DNA of 64,000 bases from Sediminimonas qiaohouensis DSM 21189 (GTDB taxonomy: Bacteria; Pseudomonadota; Alphaproteobacteria; Rhodobacterales; Rhodobacteraceae): assembly GCF_000423645.1 (NCBI RefSeq), contig NZ_AUIJ01000015.1, forward strand, positions 1 through 64,000. The letters run 5' to 3'. Under the pieces are notes generated by a model that ran no database searches, was not told where the DNA came from, and worked only from the letters and a program-made list of their open reading frames with translations. The position numbers were made by a program, and so were the translations under genes. Shown in pieces: positions 43,937-54,552 of the stretch; within the stretch, counting starts at the first letter, position 1, and every line of letters starts with the position of its first letter.

Positions 43937-44560
43937 TCACCGCGTCCGTTCGCGGCGGCTTTGCTCTACTTGGATGCTGAACAACGACGCGTCCAACTCC
44001 TCCGGCTCGCTTAGCGCGCCCAGAGATACGGTCGTGCTTGATCCGCTGTCGTCGTTGATGACCCACTGCCGCAGTTCCAGCGGCTCGTGCGAAAAGACCA
44101 GCTCGATATTGCCGTATTCCGGGTGTTCGGGGTCTTGCGCCGTTACCACCGTTGCGGGGCCGCGGCGTTCGTGGCCCACGACCATGCCGTTCCTCGACAG
44201 GTCCACATCCTCCGCCAGGATCAGCGACAAGGGCGTGCGGTCCAGCGGATAGGTCTGCGGCCCCTGGTTGCTCTTGGGGTCGAAAATGGCCACCGCGCTA
44301 CCGCCGGCGATCACGACGGTATCCTCCGGCTCGTCATAGGCGAACCGCATCCGGCCCGGGCGGTTCATGTAAAGGGTGCCGGTGGTGACGCTGCCATCGT
44401 CGTTGATCTGCGTGAACGGGCTGCGCGCCAGGCGCAGATCGTTCAGGTAATCGGAAATCTCCGACAGCGGCAGCGGCTGCGCCTCTTCCGCCTCGGCCGA
44501 TGCGGGCGCGATCAGGGCCATGGCCACCCCGGATAGCAACAGGGATCGAACAAATGTCAT
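43937..44560 (-). CDS. lolA: outer-membrane lipoprotein carrier protein LolA
   Basis: A 207-residue periplasmic chaperone that moves lipoproteins from LolCDE to the outer membrane. The signal peptide ends at ASA near residue 22. The half-barrel has LARSPFTQINDDGSVTTGTL and NRPGRMRFAYDEP, both LolA signatures. It follows ftsK on the same strand by 69 bp, a common pairing. ATG 44560 is preferred to GTG 44569. Confidence 0.95.
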   Translation of the reverse strand: MTFVRSLLLSGVAMALIAPASAEAEEAQPLPLSEISDYLNDLRLARSPFTQINDDGSVTTGTLYMNRPGRMRFAYDEPEDTVVIAGGSAVAIFDPKSNQGPQTYPLDRTPLSLILAEDVDLSRNGMVVGHERRGPATVVTAQDPEHPEYGNIELVFSHEPLELRQWVINDDSGSSTTVSLGALSEPEELDASLFSIQVEQSRRERTR

Positions 44561-44629
44561 GACACCCACCTATATACTCGCCCGGTGCGTTTCACCCCGC
44601 CCGCGCTTCACGAAAACGCGATGCGCGCA

Positions 44630-47407
44630 TTATTGCTCAGGCACCAGGATCTCGCGCTTGCCGACATGGTTGGCGCCGCTGACAACGCCCTGTTCCTCCA
44701 TCTGCTCGACAAGGCGCGCGGCCTTGTTGTACCCGATCGCCAGCTTGCGCTGTATATACGAGGTCGAGCATTTGCGATCCTTCACCACGATCGCCACGGC
44801 GGTATCGTATAGCGCATCCTCGGTATCGGTGTTGCCGCCAAGGCCAAGCACCTGGTCGATGTTGCCCTCGCGGTCCTCGTCCGGGCCTTCCACAACGCCG
44901 CCCACGTAATCGGGCGGGCCGAACGACTTGAGGTACCGCACGATTTCCTCGACCTCTTCGTCGCTGACGAACGGCCCGTGGCACCGCGTGATGCGCGCGC
45001 CGCCGGCCATATAGAGCATGTCGCCCATCCCCAGAAGCTGCTCGGCGCCCATCTCGCCCAGGATCGTGCGGCTGTCGATCTTGCTGGTAACCTGGAAGGA
45101 AATCCGCGTCGGGAAGTTTGCCTTGATGGTGCCCGTGATCACATCCACCGAGGGGCGCTGCGTCGCCATGATCAGGTGAATGCCGCTGGCCCGCGCCATT
45201 TGCGCAAGGCGCTGGATGCAAGCCTCGATCTCTTTGCCGGCGACCATCATCAGGTCGGCCATCTCGTCGACGATGACGACGATATAGGGCATCTTCTCGG
45301 GCGCGAATTCCTCGGTCTCGAACACCGGCTCACCGGTTTCGTCGTCAAAGCCCGTCTGCACCGTGCGCGAGAACATCTCGCCCTTGGCCAGCGCATCGGC
45401 GACGCGGCTGTTGTAGCCGTCGATATTGCGCACGCCCATCTTTGACATCTTGCGATACCGCTCTTCCATCTCGCCGACCACCCATTTCAGGGCGACAACC
45501 GCCTTCTTGGGGTCGGTCACGACGGGGCTGAGAAGATGCGGAATGCCGTCATACACCGACAGTTCCAGCATCTTGGGGTCGATCATGATCAACCGGCATT
45601 CATCCGGCGTCAGCCGATACAGCAGCGACAGGATCATCGTGTTGATCGCCACCGATTTACCCGACCCGGTCGTGCCCGCGATCAACAGGTGGGGCATTTT
45701 CGACAGGTTCGCCACGATCGGATCGCCGCCGATATCCTTGCCCAGCGCCAGCGGCAGCTTCATGTTGCTGTCGCCGTAATCGCGCGCGCTCAGGATCTCG
45801 CGCAGAACCACCTTTTCGCGGTTCTCGTTCGGCAGCTCGATCCCGATGACAGACCGCCCCGGCACCGTGGACACACGCGCCGACAGGGCCGACATCGACC
45901 GCGCGATATCATCGGCCAGCCCGATAACGCGGCTCGCCTTCAGGCCCGGCGCCGGCTCCAGCTCGTACATCGTCACGACGGGGCCGGGGCGGACGCTGAC
46001 GATCTCGCCCTTCACGCCGTAGTCGTCCAGAACCGTCTCAAGCATCCGCGCGTTTTCCTCCAGCGCCTCATCGCTCAGATGGTGCCGCTGGATCGTCGCG
46101 GGGTTCGACAACAGGTTCAGGGGCGGCAATTCGAACTCCGCGCCCGTTTCCTCGAATTGCAGGGCGGGCTGCGCTTCGGCCTTGGCGCGGGTTGAGGGCT
46201 GTACCGGCTTGCGCGCGGCGTGCTGCACCACCTTGCGCGGCTCGGCAACGGGGATGCTGTGGGGCGCGGCGGCGGGCCACTCGGGCGTTTCCATGTCCTC
46301 GCGTGCGTCGTCGTCCAGAACCGCGTCATCGTCCGGTTGGGCGGCTGCAAAGGATGTCAGCGGCGGCTCGGGCGGCATATGCGCCGGGTCCGCCGGGCCG
46401 CGCTCCGCGCTCACCTCCGGGGCCGCGCGCACGCGGTTTCGGATCACGTCGGCGATCTTGGCCTTGATGCGGTCATCGCCGGGCATCTCGTCAACCTGCG
46501 CCGCCGGCGCGCGCTCTATCAGTTCCGGCTCCGGCAGCGGATCAGGCCGCCGCACCAGCGCGGGCATACGCGACAGGAAACCGCCCTTCGCGGCGGGCGC
46601 TTGTTCTGCCCGGGGGCCATCCGCCGGCGCCGCCTCCGGCCCGCGATCCACGCGCCAATCGGCGGCGGGCGCGCCCATGCGCGGCTCTTCTTGTGGGTGC
46701 TGGTCGCGCTGCGCCTGCTTGCGGGCGTTCACCGCCTGAACCCCGGCCACGGCGCCGCGCCCGCCATACGCCAGCAACCTGACCATGCCCGCATAGGCCA
46801 CGATCAGCCCGACAACCAGGAACCGGGCAACCCTTCGCAGCTCGGACCACGTGAACCCAAGCACGAACGCCCCGCAGCCCAGCATCACCAGGCCCAGCAA
46901 TAGCGACAGCAGCTTGAGCCCGATGCTGGCGCTGACTGGCAAGATACCCAGAACCGTGCCCAGAACCGTATCGCCGAACAGCCCGCCCAGCCCAAAGCTG
47001 TGGCTCCATTCGGGGCCCGGGACCAGCGACGCGGCATAGACCGACGCCAGCGCAACCGCGATCGGCCCGAAGATCAGGCGGCTCAGGGCGCGGCTCTCGC
47101 CCTGGTGCAGGGTAAACCGCAGTCCCCAGCCGCCAAGAATAATGGGAATGCCCCACGTGCCCCAGCCCACGATCATGAACAGCGGCGCCGCGATACTGGC
47201 GCCAATCGCGCCGGTCCAGTTGCGCACCGGCGCGTCCGTGGCCGACAGGAACGACGGATCATCGGGGTGGTAGGACAGCGTCATCGCGGCAGCCGCAGCC
47301 GCCAACAGGATCAGCGCGATGCCCAGCAACTCCTTGCCGCGCTTTTCAATCGCGGCCTGAACGTCGCTGTCGAACAATGGATCACGTCCCCTACTCTGAT
47401 ATGCCAT
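44630..47407 (-). CDS. ftsK: DNA translocase FtsK
   Basis: A 925-residue divisome protein. Four N-terminal membrane helices (about 25-200) are followed by a proline-rich linker of 250 residues and the motor domain with Walker A ([12 protein letters not shown]) and Walker B ([14 protein letters not shown]). The C-terminal gamma domain starts around [12 protein letters not shown] and would read KOPS sites. It segregates chromosomes at the septum. Length and order are typical. Confidence 0.98.
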   Translation of the reverse strand: MAYQSRGRDPLFDSDVQAAIEKRGKELLGIALILLAAAAAAMTLSYHPDDPSFLSATDAPVRNWTGAIGASIAAPLFMIVGWGTWGIPIILGGWGLRFTLHQGESRALSRLIFGPIAVALASVYAASLVPGPEWSHSFGLGGLFGDTVLGTVLGILPVSASIGLKLLSLLLGLVMLGCGAFVLGFTWSELRRVARFLVVGLIVAYAGMVRLLAYGGRGAVAGVQAVNARKQAQRDQHPQEEPRMGAPAADWRVDRGPEAAPADGPRAEQAPAAKGGFLSRMPALVRRPDPLPEPELIERAPAAQVDEMPGDDRIKAKIADVIRNRVRAAPEVSAERGPADPAHMPPEPPLTSFAAAQPDDDAVLDDDAREDMETPEWPAAAPHSIPVAEPRKVVQHAARKPVQPSTRAKAEAQPALQFEETGAEFELPPLNLLSNPATIQRHHLSDEALEENARMLETVLDDYGVKGEIVSVRPGPVVTMYELEPAPGLKASRVIGLADDIARSMSALSARVSTVPGRSVIGIELPNENREKVVLREILSARDYGDSNMKLPLALGKDIGGDPIVANLSKMPHLLIAGTTGSGKSVAINTMILSLLYRLTPDECRLIMIDPKMLELSVYDGIPHLLSPVVTDPKKAVVALKWVVGEMEERYRKMSKMGVRNIDGYNSRVADALAKGEMFSRTVQTGFDDETGEPVFETEEFAPEKMPYIVVIVDEMADLMMVAGKEIEACIQRLAQMARASGIHLIMATQRPSVDVITGTIKANFPTRISFQVTSKIDSRTILGEMGAEQLLGMGDMLYMAGGARITRCHGPFVSDEEVEEIVRYLKSFGPPDYVGGVVEGPDEDREGNIDQVLGLGGNTDTEDALYDTAVAIVVKDRKCSTSYIQRKLAIGYNKAARLVEQMEEQGVVSGANHVGKREILVPEQ

Positions 47408-47423
47408 TCCTGCCCTCGTCCCC

Positions 47424-48602
47424 TCAATTGTATATGCAGTTGCGCAGCGCGATCAGCCCTGCCTGCATCTCTTGCTTTGGGGCCACCAATGCGACCCTTA
47501 TATATGCCTTGCCGGGGTTCTCGCCCCGCACGTCGCGGCTGAGGTATGCGCCGGGCAGAACCCGAACCCCGGTTTCCCGCCATAGCCGAAGCGCCGCATC
47601 CTCGCCATCCGCCACCGGGAGCCACAGGAAAAATCCCGCCTCCGGCCCCTCGTAGCCCGCGACATCGCCGAAAATCTCGTCGGCCAGCTTGAATTTCTCT
47701 TGGTAAAGGCGCCTGTTTTCAACCACATGCGCTTCATCGGTCCACGCCCGCTCTGCCACGGCCTGCAGCGGCAGAGGAAGCGGTGCACCGCCATAAGCCC
47801 GCAGTTGCCGCGCCTTTGCTATACTTTGCGCGCCGCCCGCGATGAACCCCGATCGCAGCCCCGGCAGGTTCGATCGTTTCGACAGCGAATGGAAAATCAC
47901 CACCCGCTCCGGGTCCGCGCCCATCTCCTGCGCGACCTGCATCGCGCCTACCGGCGGATCGGTGCGGTATATCTCGGAATAGCATTCGTCGGCGAAGATG
48001 CGGAAATCGTATTGCTCGGCCAGCTTGATCAGATCGGTCCAATAGGCACGGCTTGCCACCGCGCCTTGCGGGTTCGACGGCGAGCAGATGTAAGCCGCCG
48101 CCATCCGGTTAAGCACATCCTTGGAAAGTGACGTAAAATCAGGTAGATGACCCGTTTCCTGCGTGGCCGGAACGAAATGCGGCTCTGCCCCGACGGATAG
48201 CGCGCCAACCATGTAAACCTGGTAAAACGGGTTCGGCATCGCGACCACCGGGCGGCCGCCCGCCTTGGCCTCGGGCACCAATGCCATGCATATGTTATAA
48301 AGCCCCTCGCGCGTGCCGTTCAGGGCCATCACCTCGGTTTCCGGGTCCACCGACACGCCATAGCGGCGGCGCAGCCAATCGCTGATCGCGGCGCGCAGCG
48401 TCTCGCTGCCCTCGTTCGGTGGATAGCGCCCGAAGCCCGCCGTATTGGCCGCCAAAACCTCGCCCACCCAATCGGGAAACGGGTGCTTTGGCTCTCCAAT
48501 CGACATGTGAATCACGTCGCCGCCGGGCGCGTGCTCATCCAAAAGCGCCCGCAAACGCGGGAACGCATATGCCGGAAGGTTCGAAAACCGCTCGGGAAAC
48601 AT
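47424..48602 (-). CDS. class I/II aminotransferase, DapC-like
   Basis: A 392-residue PLP enzyme. The PLP Lys is in [27 protein letters not shown] and the [10 protein letters not shown] aspartate are present. The start [12 protein letters not shown] and the [12 protein letters not shown] segment match succinyldiaminopimelate aminotransferases (lysine/peptidoglycan precursor). The exact substrate is inferred. GAGG precedes ATG 48602. It lies directly upstream of ftsK, 16 bp away. Confidence 0.9.
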   Translation of the reverse strand: MFPERFSNLPAYAFPRLRALLDEHAPGGDVIHMSIGEPKHPFPDWVGEVLAANTAGFGRYPPNEGSETLRAAISDWLRRRYGVSVDPETEVMALNGTREGLYNICMALVPEAKAGGRPVVAMPNPFYQVYMVGALSVGAEPHFVPATQETGHLPDFTSLSKDVLNRMAAAYICSPSNPQGAVASRAYWTDLIKLAEQYDFRIFADECYSEIYRTDPPVGAMQVAQEMGADPERVVIFHSLSKRSNLPGLRSGFIAGGAQSIAKARQLRAYGGAPLPLPLQAVAERAWTDEAHVVENRRLYQEKFKLADEIFGDVAGYEGPEAGFFLWLPVADGEDAALRLWRETGVRVLPGAYLSRDVRGENPGKAYIRVALVAPKQEMQAGLIALRNCIYN

Positions 48603-48740
48603 ATTCAACTGCCTCAAGGTTCGGGATCATTGACGCCCCGTTTTGCCCCAAACTACCGAAACGGGGCCGTTGCGTCCAGAACAACAGTGGCACACGCCCA
48701 CGCATTCCTGCGGCTGCGGCAAATGTGCAAATGGGCGAAA

Positions 48741-49559
48741 TCAATCGCCCAGCTTGGCATGCACCTCGTCGAGGTCGATCTCGCCCGTGGGCATCTTGTT
48801 CGACGGGTCCTCGAAATCGTATTTGAACAGCCGGAAATCGCGCTTGTAGATCTCGTAAACCAGGTGCATCGACAGATCGTCGAAATAATCCTCGACGGGG
48901 TGCGCCCGCTTGGGCCCGTGCCCCTCGGATTCGTTGAAGCGCGGCACCTGTTCCAAATCGACGGCATGCGGCGTTTCGATCCCGTTCAGCACCTGTTGCA
49001 TCCCCTCGTTGAACCGCTCGGTCCAGAAGATGCTGTCATACGTTCCCCCGTTCAGGATGAAGGTAGACACATGCCCCGACATCGCCGACCAGTGAATGTC
49101 AGGGTCCATCGGCCGGCGCCAGCGGATCGTATCGCGCGCAAACAGAAGGAAACGCCGAAAGCTTTTGATCTGGTCGAACTCTTCTGTTCCGTCCTCGCCC
49201 CCCACCTCGATGCCGTATTTCTGCACCAGCAGCGGCACCAGGTTGCCGCGATACCGCTTGCCATTGCGCTGTATCCCGCAGACCTTGTCGAAGAACGAAC
49301 TCAATATGCGCGTGTAAGGGTTGCGCACACATGTGAACGCATAGGATTTGTGCCCTTTCACGTTGTCCGAAATGGCCTTCTGACTGTCCTCGAGCGCCCA
49401 TTTGTGGATGCCGCTGCGGGCGTCATGAATATCGCCGTCGAAAAATTCGCCATGGTCGGAATAATACATGATCTGCCCAATGGTCGAGCAGGCGCATTTC
49501 GGCACCACGCGATACACCACGCTTTCGCTTGTCGTCATCCAGGTTCCGGGAAATCCCAT
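48741..49559 (-). CDS. sulfotransferase family 2 protein
   Basis: A 272-residue carbohydrate-type sulfotransferase. The 5'-phosphosulfate loop is VVPKCACSTIGQIMYY and the 3'-phosphate motif CVRNPYTRILSSF. It has no signal or membrane helix. AAAGGAGG lies 8 nt before ATG 49559. It is divergent from a GT14-type glycosyltransferase, so the pair probably builds and sulfates a surface polysaccharide. A CCCCGTTT/AAACGGGG hairpin lies downstream (48632-48664). Confidence 0.9.
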   Translation of the reverse strand: MGFPGTWMTTSESVVYRVVPKCACSTIGQIMYYSDHGEFFDGDIHDARSGIHKWALEDSQKAISDNVKGHKSYAFTCVRNPYTRILSSFFDKVCGIQRNGKRYRGNLVPLLVQKYGIEVGGEDGTEEFDQIKSFRRFLLFARDTIRWRRPMDPDIHWSAMSGHVSTFILNGGTYDSIFWTERFNEGMQQVLNGIETPHAVDLEQVPRFNESEGHGPKRAHPVEDYFDDLSMHLVYEIYKRDFRLFKYDFEDPSNKMPTGEIDLDEVHAKLGD

Positions 49560-49700
49560 GAACACGCCCTCCTTTGCCAACGCGCCACAACGCGCCGGAG
49601 CTACCATTGTCGAAAAAACAAAATAAATAATGTTTATTCAACGACTTTTGCCCTTTATCTATCCCTACAAAGACATTGAACAGGGGCTTTCGTTTCCGTA

Positions 49701-51278
49701 ATGGCAAAAATCGCCTTCATACTGCTGTGCCACAAGGACCCCGACGCCATAATCAGGCAGGCAGAGCAGCTTACCGCCATGGGCGATTGCATGGCGATCC
49801 ACTTTGATGCCCGCGCCGCCAACGCCGATTTCGATCGTATCAGGTCCGCCCTGGCGGACAATCCCAACATCACTTTCGCGCGCAAGCGGATCAAGTGCGG
49901 CTGGGGCGAATGGTCCCTGGTGCAGGCCACCCTCAACGCCGTCGAAGCGGCCGAAGCCGCCTTTCCCCGCGCCACGCATTTCTACATGGTGTCGGGCGAT
50001 TGCATGGCGATCAAGTCCGCCGAATACGCCCACGATTTCCTCGATGCCGAAGACGTTGATTATATCGAAAGCTTCGATTTCTTCAAAAGCGACTGGATCA
50101 AGACCGGCATCAAGCAAGAGCGCCTGATTTACCGCCACTATTTCAACGAACGCAAACACAAGCGGCTGTTCTATGCCTCGATGGCGCTGCAACAAAAGCT
50201 GCACCTGTCGCGGCCCATTCCGCACGATATCGATGTCCAGATCGGTAGCCAATGGTGGTGCCTGCGCCGCCGCACCATCGAAAAGATCCTCGCCTTCACG
50301 CGTGAGCGCCCCGATGTGATGCGGTTTTTCCGCACCACGTGGATCCCCGATGAAACCTTCTTTCAGACCCTCGTGAGGCACCTGATCCCCGCCCCCGAGA
50401 TCCGTTCCCGGACGCTGACCTTCCTGATGTTTTCGGATTACGGCATGCCGGTGACGTTCTACAATGATCACTACGATCTACTGCTGGCGCAGGACTACCT
50501 CTTTGCCCGCAAGATCAGCCCCGAGGCGCTGGAGCTGAAATCGCGGCTGGGGGTGCTGTATTCAGCCACCGGCGTCGACTTCCAAATCTCGAACGAGGGG
50601 CGCAGCCTCTATCAGTTCCTGGCGGGGCGCGGCCGCATCGGGCGGCGCTTTGGCACCCGGTTTTGGGAAACCGAAAGCACCCTGGGCCGCGAGCGCGAGC
50701 TGATGATCATCATCTGCAAGAAATGGCACATCGCCAAGCGCCTCGTCGGCCGTATCCGCGCGGCGACGGACATCCCGGCGATCGAATACCTGTTCAACGA
50801 AGCCGACACCGACCTGCCCGATCTGGGCGGCATCCAGGCGACCTTGGGCAAACGGACGCGCCACCGCCGCGCCCTGATGCGGATGCTGTTCGAATACCAC
50901 GACACCAACCGCCTGATCATCTGCATAGATCCGTCCAATATCGAGCTGCTGAACGATTTCGGCGGCGACCGCTCGACCACCCGCCTGCTTGAGGTCGATT
51001 GCCTGTTTTCCGACATCTACCTGAAGGGTCACGCCAAACGCGTCGGCCTGGCCGGCGAGCAAACGCCGACGCGCACGCTAGAGCGTCTGCTGCCCACGAT
51101 CCGGCAGGACATCGCCAACGAAAGCGAAAACATCCGCGATGCCGGGTACGACAATTACAGCCGCATCCGCGAGGTGGACTCGGTCGATGTGAACGCGCGA
51201 AACCTGGCGCGCTTCCTTGCCGTTTCCGAACAGAAAGCGCATGAAATACTCGCGATCCACTACATTTTTGCCGATTGA
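49701..51278 (+). CDS. GT14 (core-2/I-branching)-type glycosyltransferase with DUF5928
   Basis: A 525-residue protein. Residues 1-300 resemble family-14 beta-1,6-GlcNAc transferases (AKIAFILLCHKDPDAIIRQ, GWGEWSLVQATLNAVEAA, FYMVSGDCM, SQWWCLRRRT, PDETFFQTL). The C-terminal part (DUF5928-like) starts near LYSATGVDFQISNEG. It has no membrane helix. The upstream gap (49560-49700) is unusually AT-rich and probably holds divergent promoters. The HIT gene begins 5 bp after its stop. Confidence 0.9.
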   Translation: MAKIAFILLCHKDPDAIIRQAEQLTAMGDCMAIHFDARAANADFDRIRSALADNPNITFARKRIKCGWGEWSLVQATLNAVEAAEAAFPRATHFYMVSGDCMAIKSAEYAHDFLDAEDVDYIESFDFFKSDWIKTGIKQERLIYRHYFNERKHKRLFYASMALQQKLHLSRPIPHDIDVQIGSQWWCLRRRTIEKILAFTRERPDVMRFFRTTWIPDETFFQTLVRHLIPAPEIRSRTLTFLMFSDYGMPVTFYNDHYDLLLAQDYLFARKISPEALELKSRLGVLYSATGVDFQISNEGRSLYQFLAGRGRIGRRFGTRFWETESTLGRERELMIIICKKWHIAKRLVGRIRAATDIPAIEYLFNEADTDLPDLGGIQATLGKRTRHRRALMRMLFEYHDTNRLIICIDPSNIELLNDFGGDRSTTRLLEVDCLFSDIYLKGHAKRVGLAGEQTPTRTLERLLPTIRQDIANESENIRDAGYDNYSRIREVDSVDVNARNLARFLAVSEQKAHEILAIHYIFAD

Positions 51279-51283
51279 GGTGC

Positions 51284-51667
51284 ATGATGACCGAACGCTA
51301 CGACGACCAGAACATTTTCGCCAAGATCCTGCGCGGCGAAATTCCCAGCAAGACGGTTCTGGAAACCGAACACAGCCTTGCCTTCCATGACATATCCGAA
51401 CAGGCACCGGTGCACGTTCTGGTGATCCCCAAGGGCCCGTATATCAGCTACGACCATTTCGCGCTGACCGCGTCCGAGGCCGAGATCGTGGATTACACCC
51501 GCGCCATCGGCGAGGTCTGCAAGATGATGGGCGTGCAACCGGGCGAGGGGGGCGGCTTTCGCATGATCTCCAACGCGGGCGAGGCCGGAATTCAAGAGGT
51601 GCCGCACCTGCATGTGCACATCCTCGGCGGGCGCCGCCTTGGCCGGATGCTACCCCGCGCGGATTGA
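51284..51667 (+). CDS. HIT-family nucleotide hydrolase
   Basis: A 127-residue histidine-triad protein, likely hydrolysing AMP-linked substrates. The triad motif is PHLHVHILGG near the C-terminus; NIFAKILRGEIPSKTVLE is the usual start. GAGG lies 3 nt before the ATG. It is co-oriented with the glycosyltransferase but probably unrelated to it. Confidence 0.95.
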   Translation: MMTERYDDQNIFAKILRGEIPSKTVLETEHSLAFHDISEQAPVHVLVIPKGPYISYDHFALTASEAEIVDYTRAIGEVCKMMGVQPGEGGGFRMISNAGEAGIQEVPHLHVHILGGRRLGRMLPRAD

Positions 51668-51800
51668 GGCGCGGCGAGCTAGCGTTTACCGCCTGACACA
51701 AGACACCCGATGAAGATCAGGAGGCCCTTGCGGCGGGTCAGCGCGGCTTCTCAACCGTCCGCCTCAACAGCAGGCCAGTCCCATCCCGGCAACTTGTGCC

Positions 51801-52391
51801 CTAGCGCCAGCGCCGCCCGCAGGTGGCAAGTTGCGCGTCGTAGGTCATCGCGCGCGATGCCACCTCGCCCGAGATGCGCATCAGCCAGCTTTTGCGCCGA
51901 TAGGTACCGCGCGAGAACCCGTTATGCCCCTCGTGGTAAGCCAGGTATTGATTGCGGGCGTCCGATAGCGGGATGCTGTTTCGTTCACGCGTCTTGTTCA
52001 TGTACCAGCCGATGAAATCGGTGGCGTCGAATATCCTGTCTCGGCGCGCGCCATAACGGTTCTGATCGCGTTGATAATCCCGCCACGTGCCATCGAGTGC
52101 CTGCGCGTAGCCGTAGGCCGAGCTTTGCCGCCCCATCGGCAGGATGCCAAGGGCGTAGCGCAGCGGCGTGCGCGCGCGGGCGTCGAATTTGCTTTCCTGG
52201 TGGATGAAGGCCATCTGCACCGCGACGGGGACGCCCCATTTGCTTTGCGCCTTCTTGAAGGCACGGCCGTAAACCGGCCTGTCCTTCACGATTGCACAGG
52301 CATCGTCAAGGTTGCGCGGCGCAGACCTGTCGCCGCCGCCGCATGACGCCAGCACAAGTATGATCACCATAGCGCGAAGAGTTCTGCTCAT
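51801..52391 (-). CDS. lytic transglycosylase (SLT) lipoprotein
   Basis: A 196-residue lipoprotein. The signal ends with the lipobox LASC. The SLT fold has catalytic Glu in FIHQESKFD, then AYGYAQALDGTWRDYQ and LAYHEGHNGF, as in peptidoglycan lytic transglycosylases (EmtA/MltE style). It would cut glycan strands from the outer membrane. GAGG precedes ATG 52391. The 223 bp upstream serve it and the divergent hspQ. Confidence 0.92.
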   Translation of the reverse strand: MSRTLRAMVIILVLASCGGGDRSAPRNLDDACAIVKDRPVYGRAFKKAQSKWGVPVAVQMAFIHQESKFDARARTPLRYALGILPMGRQSSAYGYAQALDGTWRDYQRDQNRYGARRDRIFDATDFIGWYMNKTRERNSIPLSDARNQYLAYHEGHNGFSRGTYRRKSWLMRISGEVASRAMTYDAQLATCGRRWR

Positions 52392-52547
52392 CTGCCTCTC
52401 GCCTCGTATGTCTTCTTTTTTTGCCATGTTAGCTGAAACAGGCCCGCGAGGAAACGGGTATTCCCTGCTTGCGCGCTTGGCGGTTTGGATTTGAGCGCGT
52501 GTTGGCTCTTATTTTCGTGATCGCCGAGACAGAGTGTTTCCGTTGAA

Positions 52548-52604
52548 ATTTGTCCTATCGTTGGACAAATACCCCTTGTTGCGGCTATTCATGGCAGGTA
52601 GGGG
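52548..52604 (+). promoter_or_regulatory. structured hspQ leader, possible thermosensor
   Basis: ATTTGTCC/GGACAAAT (52548-52570, 7-nt loop) is followed by CCCCT (52572-52576), complementary to the Shine-Dalgarno AGGGG (52600-52604), which is 10 nt before the hspQ ATG. Masking of the SD would fit a heat-shock gene. No clear promoter was found upstream. Confidence 0.4.
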
Positions 52605-52614
52605 CACGTCTGAT

Positions 52615-52941
52615 ATGTTGAAAACGCGCGCGAAATATCATCTTGGCCAGGTCGTTCGCCACAAGAAGCACCCGTTTCGCGGGGTCGTGTTCGATGTGGA
52701 CCCGGAATTCAGCAATTCCGAGGAATGGTACGATGCCATCCCCGAGGATAGCCGCCCGCGGCGCGAGCAGCCGTTTTACCACCTTCTGGCGGAAAACGAG
52801 CAGAGCTATTACGTCGCTTATGTGTCCGAGCAGAACCTTGTCGCCGACTATTCCGGCGAGCCGGTGGATCACCCCGATATCCCGGACCTGTTCGGCCCGT
52901 TCGAGGATGGGCACTATCCGCTGGATTTCCAACTGAACTGA
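52615..52941 (+). CDS. hspQ: heat-shock protein HspQ
   Basis: A 108-residue protein that in enterobacteria specifies substrates for Lon protease. Core: AKYHLGQVVRHKKHPFRGVV, FDVDPEFSNSEEWYDAIP and the HPDIPDLFGPF end. ATG 52615 gives the usual length; the frame is open further upstream, but that stretch lies inside the structured leader. It is divergent from the lytic transglycosylase. Confidence 0.95.
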   Translation: MLKTRAKYHLGQVVRHKKHPFRGVVFDVDPEFSNSEEWYDAIPEDSRPRREQPFYHLLAENEQSYYVAYVSEQNLVADYSGEPVDHPDIPDLFGPFEDGHYPLDFQLN

Positions 52942-52974
52942 ACAGAACGGCACGGCGCGCCGGGCGGCATGGGG

Positions 52975-54552
52975 TCAGTACCCCAACGCGCACCCGTCCT
53001 TGCGCGGGTCTGAGGCGCCTTCGAGAACGCCATCCTCGCGAATCAGGATGTTTTGCGCGCCGCCGATGGGGGCGTCAGGCACCTCGATCCGGTGGCCCAG
53101 GTCGGCCAGCTCCTGCCGGGTTTTCGCGTTGTAGCCTTTTTCAAGCTTGAGCACACCGCCATCGGCAAAGGCGCGCGGCGCATCGACGGCGTCTTGCGGC
53201 GCCATGCCGAAATCGACCAGGTTCGACACGAAGCGCGCGTGCCCGGTTGACTGATACTGGCCGCCCATCACGCCGAACGGCATGATCAGGCGCCCTTGGC
53301 GGCGGAGCATGCCGGGAATGATCGTGTGCATGGGGCGCTTGCCGGGGCCATATTCATTCGGGTGCCCCTTCGACAGGGTGAACCCGGCGCCGCGGTTTTG
53401 CAGCAAGATGCCGAACTTGTCCGACGCGATGCCCGATCCGAACGGGTGGAAGATCGAGTAAATCAGCGAGACCGCCATCCGGTCCTTGTCCACGACCGTG
53501 ATATAGACGGTGTCGCGGTGCACCGCCTCGGTCAGGGGGGCGGGCGGCCCCATCGCGCGGGCCGGATCGATCAGCGCGGCCAACCGCGCCGCCGTTTCCG
53601 GCGATAGCATGTGATCCAGCGCGGTGGTGTGGTCCGGGTCGGCGATGAAACGGTTGCGCGCGTCATAGGCCAGCTTGGTCGCCTCGGCCTCGATATGGGC
53701 GCGGGCACTGCCGAACGGGTCCATGCTGGCGATGTCGAAATGCGACAGGATATTGAGCAGCAATATCGCGGTTGCGCCTTGGCCGTTGGGCGGATGCTCC
53801 AGCAAATCGGTGCCCTTGTAGGTGCCGTCCACGGGCGTGGTCGCGTTGCTTGCCGCGGCGGCGAAATCCTGCGCGTCGTGGCCACCGCCATGGCGGTGCA
53901 GCGCGGCAAGCATGTCGTCGGCCACTTCGCCGGTGTAGAACGCATCGCGTCCGTCGCGCGCGATACGGCGCAGCACCTCGGCCTGACCGGGGGAGCGGAA
54001 GACCTGCCCGATCTGGCCGGGTTTGCCATCGAACATGAAATGCTTGCGCGCGGTATCGTCCAGCGCGCCGCTGGTTGCCGTCCAATCCATCGCGACACGC
54101 GGCGCCACCGGAACGCCGGCATCGGCATAGTGAATGGCCGGGGCCAGCAGCGCGTCGAGGCCAAGTTTGCCGTGCTTGTCAGACAGTTGGCAGAACGCAT
54201 CAACGGCGCCGGGGATGGTGACCGCCTCGGCACTGTTGAGCGGCACCGCATCGTGGCCGGCCCCGCGCAGCGCGTCTGCATCGGCGCTGGCAGGCGCGCG
54301 GCCGGAGCCGTTCCAGGCATGGATATCCTGGCTGCCGGGAGTGGAAAACAGGACAAAGCAATCGCCGCCAATGCCGGTCATGTGCGGCTCGCATATGCCC
54401 AGAAGGACGGCGCCGGCGATGGCCGCATCCATGGCGTTTCCGCCGCGCTCAAGCGTATCAACGGCGACCTTCGCCGCCAGCGGATGAGAGGTGGCGCACA
54501 TGCCACCCGTCGCCAGAACGGGAGAGCGGCCGGGAAGATGAAAATCGCGCAT
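52975..54552 (-). CDS. ggt: gamma-glutamyltransferase
   Basis: A 525-residue N-terminal-nucleophile enzyme that self-cleaves. The nucleophile Thr is in HRDTVYITVVDKDRMAVSL. The small subunit begins there, and PGKRPMHTIIPGM is also conserved. It has no obvious signal peptide, so it is the cytoplasmic form that many Rhodobacteraceae carry; specificity may be for other gamma-glutamyl or acyl compounds. It is convergent with hspQ. Confidence 0.93.
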   Translation of the reverse strand: MRDFHLPGRSPVLATGGMCATSHPLAAKVAVDTLERGGNAMDAAIAGAVLLGICEPHMTGIGGDCFVLFSTPGSQDIHAWNGSGRAPASADADALRGAGHDAVPLNSAEAVTIPGAVDAFCQLSDKHGKLGLDALLAPAIHYADAGVPVAPRVAMDWTATSGALDDTARKHFMFDGKPGQIGQVFRSPGQAEVLRRIARDGRDAFYTGEVADDMLAALHRHGGGHDAQDFAAAASNATTPVDGTYKGTDLLEHPPNGQGATAILLLNILSHFDIASMDPFGSARAHIEAEATKLAYDARNRFIADPDHTTALDHMLSPETAARLAALIDPARAMGPPAPLTEAVHRDTVYITVVDKDRMAVSLIYSIFHPFGSGIASDKFGILLQNRGAGFTLSKGHPNEYGPGKRPMHTIIPGMLRRQGRLIMPFGVMGGQYQSTGHARFVSNLVDFGMAPQDAVDAPRAFADGGVLKLEKGYNAKTRQELADLGHRIEVPDAPIGGAQNILIREDGVLEGASDPRKDGCALGY

